Assembly (NCBI GenBank): GCA_964392725.1
Contig: CAYMPW010000020.1
Coordinates: 1-26,326, forward strand
Reading direction: 5' to 3'
Length of the DNA: 26,326 bases
Origin: CAYMPW01 sp964392725
GTDB lineage: Archaea > Thermoplasmatota > Thermoplasmata > Methanomassiliicoccales > Methanomethylophilaceae
The notes below the pieces were generated by a model. It did not search any database and was not told the origin of the DNA. It was given only the letters and a program-made list of their open reading frames with translations. Positions 23,780-26,326 of this stretch are shown here, piece after piece (position 1 is the first letter of the stretch; each line of letters begins with the position of its first letter). The position numbers were made by a program, and so were the translations under genes.

Positions 23780-24172
23780 ATGATGAAGATACCTTGTGAA
23801 CTCGTAGTTTGGTACGTATTGCCCACAATTCGAAGAGATCTTGCAAAAGAGCTTGTCGAAGTGCATGGAATGTCTCAAGCAAAGGTTGCTCGTGTTTTTG
23901 GAGTGACGAATGCAGCCGTATCTCAATATCTTAAGAAAAAGAGAGGTTCAAATCCTGTAATCGAAAATGCTCCCGATTATCATATTTTTGAAGAAGAAAT
24001 AAAAAATGCTTCAAAAAGAATCGCAAAAGAGGAGTCTGATTTTTCCACCGAAATTTGTAACATATGTACGGCTGTTAAAAAAGCAGGCATATTATCTCGT
24101 ATTTATCGTGAATATTTGGGTTGTGAACCACCTTTGTGTTCTTGTGATCACGACGATATTATGTTGCGGTGA
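23780..24172 (+). CDS. HTH transcriptional regulator with a C-terminal cysteine cluster (COG2522-like)
   Basis: A 130-residue archaeal regulator. The N-terminal half holds an XRE-type helix-turn-helix (about 30-53: MSQAKVARVFGVTNAAVSQYL). The C-terminal half has Cys93, Cys96, Cys115, Cys120 and Cys122 in a CxxC...CxxxxCxC pattern that could bind zinc or an iron-sulfur cluster. Proteins of this type are predicted regulators; I do not know the target. The start is 23780 or 23783 (two adjacent ATGs), placed by the TATA box. Its last 25 bases overlap the 3' end of the convergent ogg gene. Position between lhr, ogg and the endonuclease gene suggests, without proving, control of repair genes. Confidence 0.82.
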   Translation: MMKIPCELVVWYVLPTIRRDLAKELVEVHGMSQAKVARVFGVTNAAVSQYLKKKRGSNPVIENAPDYHIFEEEIKNASKRIAKEESDFSTEICNICTAVKKAGILSRIYREYLGCEPPLCSCDHDDIMLR

Positions 24173-24945
24173 TACAGCAGTTCTTGGGCATATCCTGCGT
24201 TTTTTCCAAATTTTTCTATTCCAAAGGACGAAAGTATGTCGTATTTTCCTGTAATGTTGTAGATTTCATCCAGACATTTTTCTATTCTAGCATCCACGGG
24301 AAACGATTCCATGTGATCATAAGCAAAAAGACAAATGCAATCTGCAACCTTTGGACCTATTCCAACAATTTCCAAAAGTGCGTTTCTACAATCGCGATAG
24401 GATAAATCACGTATTCCCTCGGGGTCGAATAAATTATCTTCCACCCGCTGTGCCAGCATAGCAATTCTCTCTTCTCTATATCCTAATTTACAGTCTGTTA
24501 AAAGTTCTTGTCTGTCTAAAATTTCTTTAGGAGTTGGAAATGAATATTCATTTCCTAAATCTTTTCCGAGATTTTTACAAACAGATTCTACCATTGCACC
24601 TATGCGTTTTACATTAGCATTTGTTGCTAAAAGATAGGTTGCAGTACACTCCCACGCAGGCTGTCTAAGCAATCTTAATCCTGGACATTTGGATGCGATA
24701 CTTGCAACATATGGGTCGCAAGATGAAATTTCTGAATATATTTTTTCGAGGTCATCATCCGCTCTGAGATATTTCTCTAATTCGGATTTTTCTATACCTG
24801 AAAATTTCACTCCATTTTCGGTTTCTTCCAAAACAACAATCGAATTTCCAAGGACACCTTTCCATAAGTTGTCCTCCTTTTTCCAACGGTGTGCCTGTCC
24901 GCAACCCAAAGTAGGATCCAAAGAAATATCGATATTCAGTTCCAT
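24148..24945 (-). CDS. ogg: 8-oxoguanine DNA glycosylase (Ogg family)
   Basis: Base-excision-repair enzyme that removes 8-oxoguanine and cleaves the abasic strand by beta-elimination. From the ATG at 24945 the 265 residues match the OGG N-terminal domain (LDPTLGCGQAHRWKK), the LRLLRQPAWECTATYLLAT segment and the helix-hairpin-helix GPD motif, VGIGPKVADCICLFAYD followed by FPVDAR. Lys199 is the Schiff-base lysine and Asp218 the catalytic aspartate. The frame stays open back to 25101, but that start would lie inside the divergent endonuclease gene. A TATA-like CTTTAAAT (24969-24976) centred 27 nt before 24945 supports the shorter, leaderless start. Confidence 0.9.
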   Translation of the reverse strand: MELNIDISLDPTLGCGQAHRWKKEDNLWKGVLGNSIVVLEETENGVKFSGIEKSELEKYLRADDDLEKIYSEISSCDPYVASIASKCPGLRLLRQPAWECTATYLLATNANVKRIGAMVESVCKNLGKDLGNEYSFPTPKEILDRQELLTDCKLGYREERIAMLAQRVEDNLFDPEGIRDLSYRDCRNALLEIVGIGPKVADCICLFAYDHMESFPVDARIEKCLDEIYNITGKYDILSSFGIEKFGKNAGYAQELLYHRNIISS

Positions 24946-24966
24946 GTCTATCTGATATTCATTCAA

Positions 24967-24976
24967 CGATTTAAAG
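24967..24976 (-). promoter_or_regulatory. TATA-like element of ogg
   Basis: On the minus strand this reads CTTTAAATCG, centred 27 nt before the ogg ATG at 24945. It lies in the 73-base divergent space shared with the endonuclease gene. Confidence 0.45.
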
Positions 24977-25018
24977 AATGGTGGAGGGAATGAAATACTA
25001 CTATTGTCATAAAGAATT

Positions 25019-25825
25019 ATGAGATTCGGACCTGCAGGATATCCACGCACAAGCAAAAAACCAGAAGACGCATTTGATATGATTAAAAAAATGGGTCTCA
25101 ATGCATTGGAAGTGGAGTTTGTTAGGGGGGCTAGAATCTCTCAAGAAAGAGCAGAAGCAATCGGAGCCTCCGCGGCTTCTAAAGACATTAGACTTAGTTG
25201 TCACGCACCTTATTTCATAAGTTTCAATTCAGAAAATCCTGAAACACGTGAAAAAAGTATCGAATGGGTCATGAGTACAGTACGTGCAGCACACTATCTC
25301 GGAGCATACAAGATTGTAATTCATGCGGCCTCTTACAGTAAATCGCCTGAAACTGCAACGCAATCCGTAATTGATGGTTTATCAAAATGTAAAGATATGA
25401 TGAACTCAGAAGGAATTAAAGACGTTATATTAGGCATCGAAACAATGGGTAAAAAAGCATCCTGGGGAACGTTGAAAGAGATTGCAGAAGTAATGGATAG
25501 CGTTGAGGGAACCGAACCCGTTTTAGATGTTGCGCATGTGCACGCCCGCGACCAAGGATGTCTTCGTACAACTGATGATATGAAATCACTCACAGACGAA
25601 TTTTTCCTTTTGGCAGGAGATATTCCCCATTTTCACATAAGTTGTATAAAATATGGAGACAAAGGAGAGCTTTCTCATCTCCCTTTGGCTTCAAAAGATC
25701 CAGATATGTCGATGTTGGCAGAAGTGTTGGATGATTGCAAAAAGGATTGTAATTTCATTTGTGAATCTCCTCTTATGGAAGAGGATGCAGTGGTATTCCG
25801 CAATATGTTTCCATCTTTGAGATAA
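25019..25825 (+). CDS. nfo: Endonuclease IV-like AP endonuclease (TIM barrel)
   Basis: A xylose-isomerase-like TIM-barrel protein of the endonuclease IV family, which cuts DNA 5' of abasic sites using zinc. The start MRFGPAGYP is typical of the archaeal branch. Candidate metal ligands are His62 (SCHAPY), His102 (VIHAASY), Glu141 (GIETMGK), Asp170 and His173 (LDVAHVHARD), His206 (HFHIS) and Glu249 (ICESP), which cover the usual family set. The 268-residue length is normal. It is divergent from ogg, so a glycosylase and an AP endonuclease that act in sequence share one promoter region. Confidence 0.88.
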   Translation: MRFGPAGYPRTSKKPEDAFDMIKKMGLNALEVEFVRGARISQERAEAIGASAASKDIRLSCHAPYFISFNSENPETREKSIEWVMSTVRAAHYLGAYKIVIHAASYSKSPETATQSVIDGLSKCKDMMNSEGIKDVILGIETMGKKASWGTLKEIAEVMDSVEGTEPVLDVAHVHARDQGCLRTTDDMKSLTDEFFLLAGDIPHFHISCIKYGDKGELSHLPLASKDPDMSMLAEVLDDCKKDCNFICESPLMEEDAVVFRNMFPSLR

Positions 25826-25854
25826 ATCCGGAAAATGTAGATTCTTACGCTAAG

Positions 25855-25863
25855 TTTTATATT
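25855..25863 (+). promoter_or_regulatory. TATA box of tRNA-Thr
   Basis: TTTTATATT is centred at about 25859, 29 nt before the first base of the mature tRNA, as expected for a transcript that starts a few bases upstream of it. Confidence 0.6.
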
Positions 25864-25887
25864 CCGTGTTCCATTCTACCAAATACC

Positions 25888-25962
25888 GCCACTGTGGCTC
25901 AGGGGTAGAGCAACTGATTCGTAATCAGTGGGCCGGGGGTTCAATTCCCTCCAGTGGCTCCA
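25888..25962 (+). tRNA. tRNA-Thr (anticodon CGT)
   Basis: A complete cloverleaf: acceptor GCCACTG pairs perfectly with CAGTGGC, D stem GCTC/GAGC, anticodon stem ACTGA/TCAGT with loop TTCGTAA, 5-base variable loop, and T stem GGGGG/CCCTC with one G-T pair and TTCAATT loop. The anticodon CGT (25920-25922) reads ACG. Discriminator T59 is followed by an encoded CCA (25960-25962). There is no intron. Confidence 0.97.
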
Positions 25963-26075
25963 TATCATTCACATTAAATTTTAGTCTAATCGATTTTGTT
26001 TTTTGAATCGGTTTTTATAGAAGTTTTCAATAAATTTTGCTTATATAACAAGATTTAAGTTATGTTAAGTTGTTT

Positions 26076-26119
26076 TTATCAAAACCATATTTTTGTTTTG
26101 ATAATGGGTATTTTATACT
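26076..26119 (+). promoter_or_regulatory. Peroxiredoxin promoter with a 10-bp inverted repeat
   Basis: TTATCAAAAC (26076-26085) and GTTTTGATAA (26095-26104) are a perfect inverted repeat with a 9-base spacer, placed just upstream of the TATA-like TTTTATACTTG (26110-26120). A start about 27 nt later would leave a leader of about 19 nt carrying GGTGA (26151-26155) before the ATG at 26160. The repeat is a good candidate operator. In the rest of 25963-26159, T-rich DNA follows the tRNA and probably ends its transcript, and the words TATAACAA and ATGTTAA occur twice each. Confidence 0.5.
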
Positions 26120-26159
26120 TGATATAACAATGTTAACTTTACAATAAAATGGTGATTTT

Positions 26160-26326
26160 ATGGCAAAAGGTAACAGAATGCCTCTCATTGGAGAGCCCGC
26201 ACCAGAATTTAAAGCGGTAACAACACAGGGAGATTTGAATTTCCCAGCAGATTACAAAGGAAAATGGGTCGTCTTTTTCTCACACCCCGCAGATTTCACA
26301 CCTGTTTGTACAACAGAGTTCATGAC
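26160..26326 (+). CDS. Peroxiredoxin (AhpC/TSA family), 5' part only
   Basis: The first 55 codons of a peroxiredoxin that runs off the window. IGEPAPEF near the N-terminus and HPADFTPVCTTEF (42-54) are diagnostic; Pro43, Thr47 and Cys50 form the PxxxTxxC active site that reduces hydrogen peroxide and organic peroxides. HPADFTPVC is typical of the 1-Cys/Prx6-like archaeal enzymes, but the resolving-cysteine question depends on sequence outside the window. GGTGA five bases before the ATG is a clear ribosome binding site. Confidence 0.93.
   Translation, partial: MAKGNRMPLIGEPAPEFKAVTTQGDLNFPADYKGKWVVFFSHPADFTPVCTTEFM

Noticed and set aside
24946..25101. A longer N-terminus for the Ogg glycosylase
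   Set aside because: It would overlap the divergent endonuclease gene, has no family similarity, and a TATA-like element fits the ATG at 24945.
1..26326. CRISPR array, transposon, prophage or defence island
   Set aside because: No regularly spaced repeats, transposase, integrase or toxin/restriction genes were found; nearly all genes are conserved housekeeping families.

Overview
The window is a gene-dense archaeal chromosome segment from a low-G+C euryarchaeon. Archaeal markers are TiaS, ribosomal protein LX with prefoldin alpha and FtsY, PriS primase, MCM, NMD3, DUF424, Tsr3/DUF367, an archaeal Ogg and a tRNA gene with an encoded CCA. Family content and base composition best fit Thermoplasmata, and within it the Methanomassiliicoccales (gut methanogen type). 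That placement is inference from memory of these families; no database was searched. There is no phage, insertion sequence, CRISPR array or obvious island.

Layout. 1-175 is AT-rich intergenic DNA with two hairpins. 176-4036 (+) holds tiaS, a bacterial-type acetyl-CoA acetyltransferase and an M20 peptidase. 4037-5721 (-) is the rpl18a(LX)-pfdA-ftsY operon. 5927-7150 (-) is priS, divergent from a COG1099 TIM-barrel hydrolase (7204-8037, +), followed by a COG1237 metallo-beta-lactamase-fold protein and the membrane protease HtpX (to 9804). 9805-11100 (-) is a hexulose-phosphate synthase fused to an RraA-like domain. Upstream of it, also on the minus strand, I identify an unannotated box C/D guide RNA (11145-11207). 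11294-12273 (+) encodes a catalytically dead low-molecular-weight phosphatase homologue overlapping tsr3. 12331-17458 (+) is a long co-directional run: small winged-helix protein, mcm, DUF424, nmd3 and the two fumarase subunits. A membrane-anchored surface protein (17436-18287, -) follows, then a 1790-residue Lhr-type helicase (18367-23739, +), a Cys-containing HTH regulator, an Ogg DNA glycosylase (-) and an endonuclease IV-like protein (+). The window closes with tRNA-Thr(CGU) and the start of a peroxiredoxin gene.

How the parts work together. Three themes recur. (1) Translation and ribosome maturation: TiaS, LX, tRNA-Thr, the C/D guide RNA, Tsr3 and NMD3. (2) Replication and repair: PriS, MCM, Lhr, Ogg and an AP endonuclease, the last three close together as a base-excision-repair neighbourhood. 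(3) Protein folding, targeting and stress: prefoldin, FtsY, HtpX and peroxiredoxin.

Expression signals. Many first genes have a TATA-like element centred about 23-28 nt before the start codon, which predicts leaderless mRNAs. Internal operon genes more often have GGTGA or GGAGG-type ribosome binding sites. The most distinctive findings are the complete box C/D RNA with its own TATA box and T-tract, the pseudo-phosphatase beside tsr3, the shared symmetric promoter between priS and the COG1099 gene, and the roughly 930-residue C-terminal extension of the Lhr helicase.
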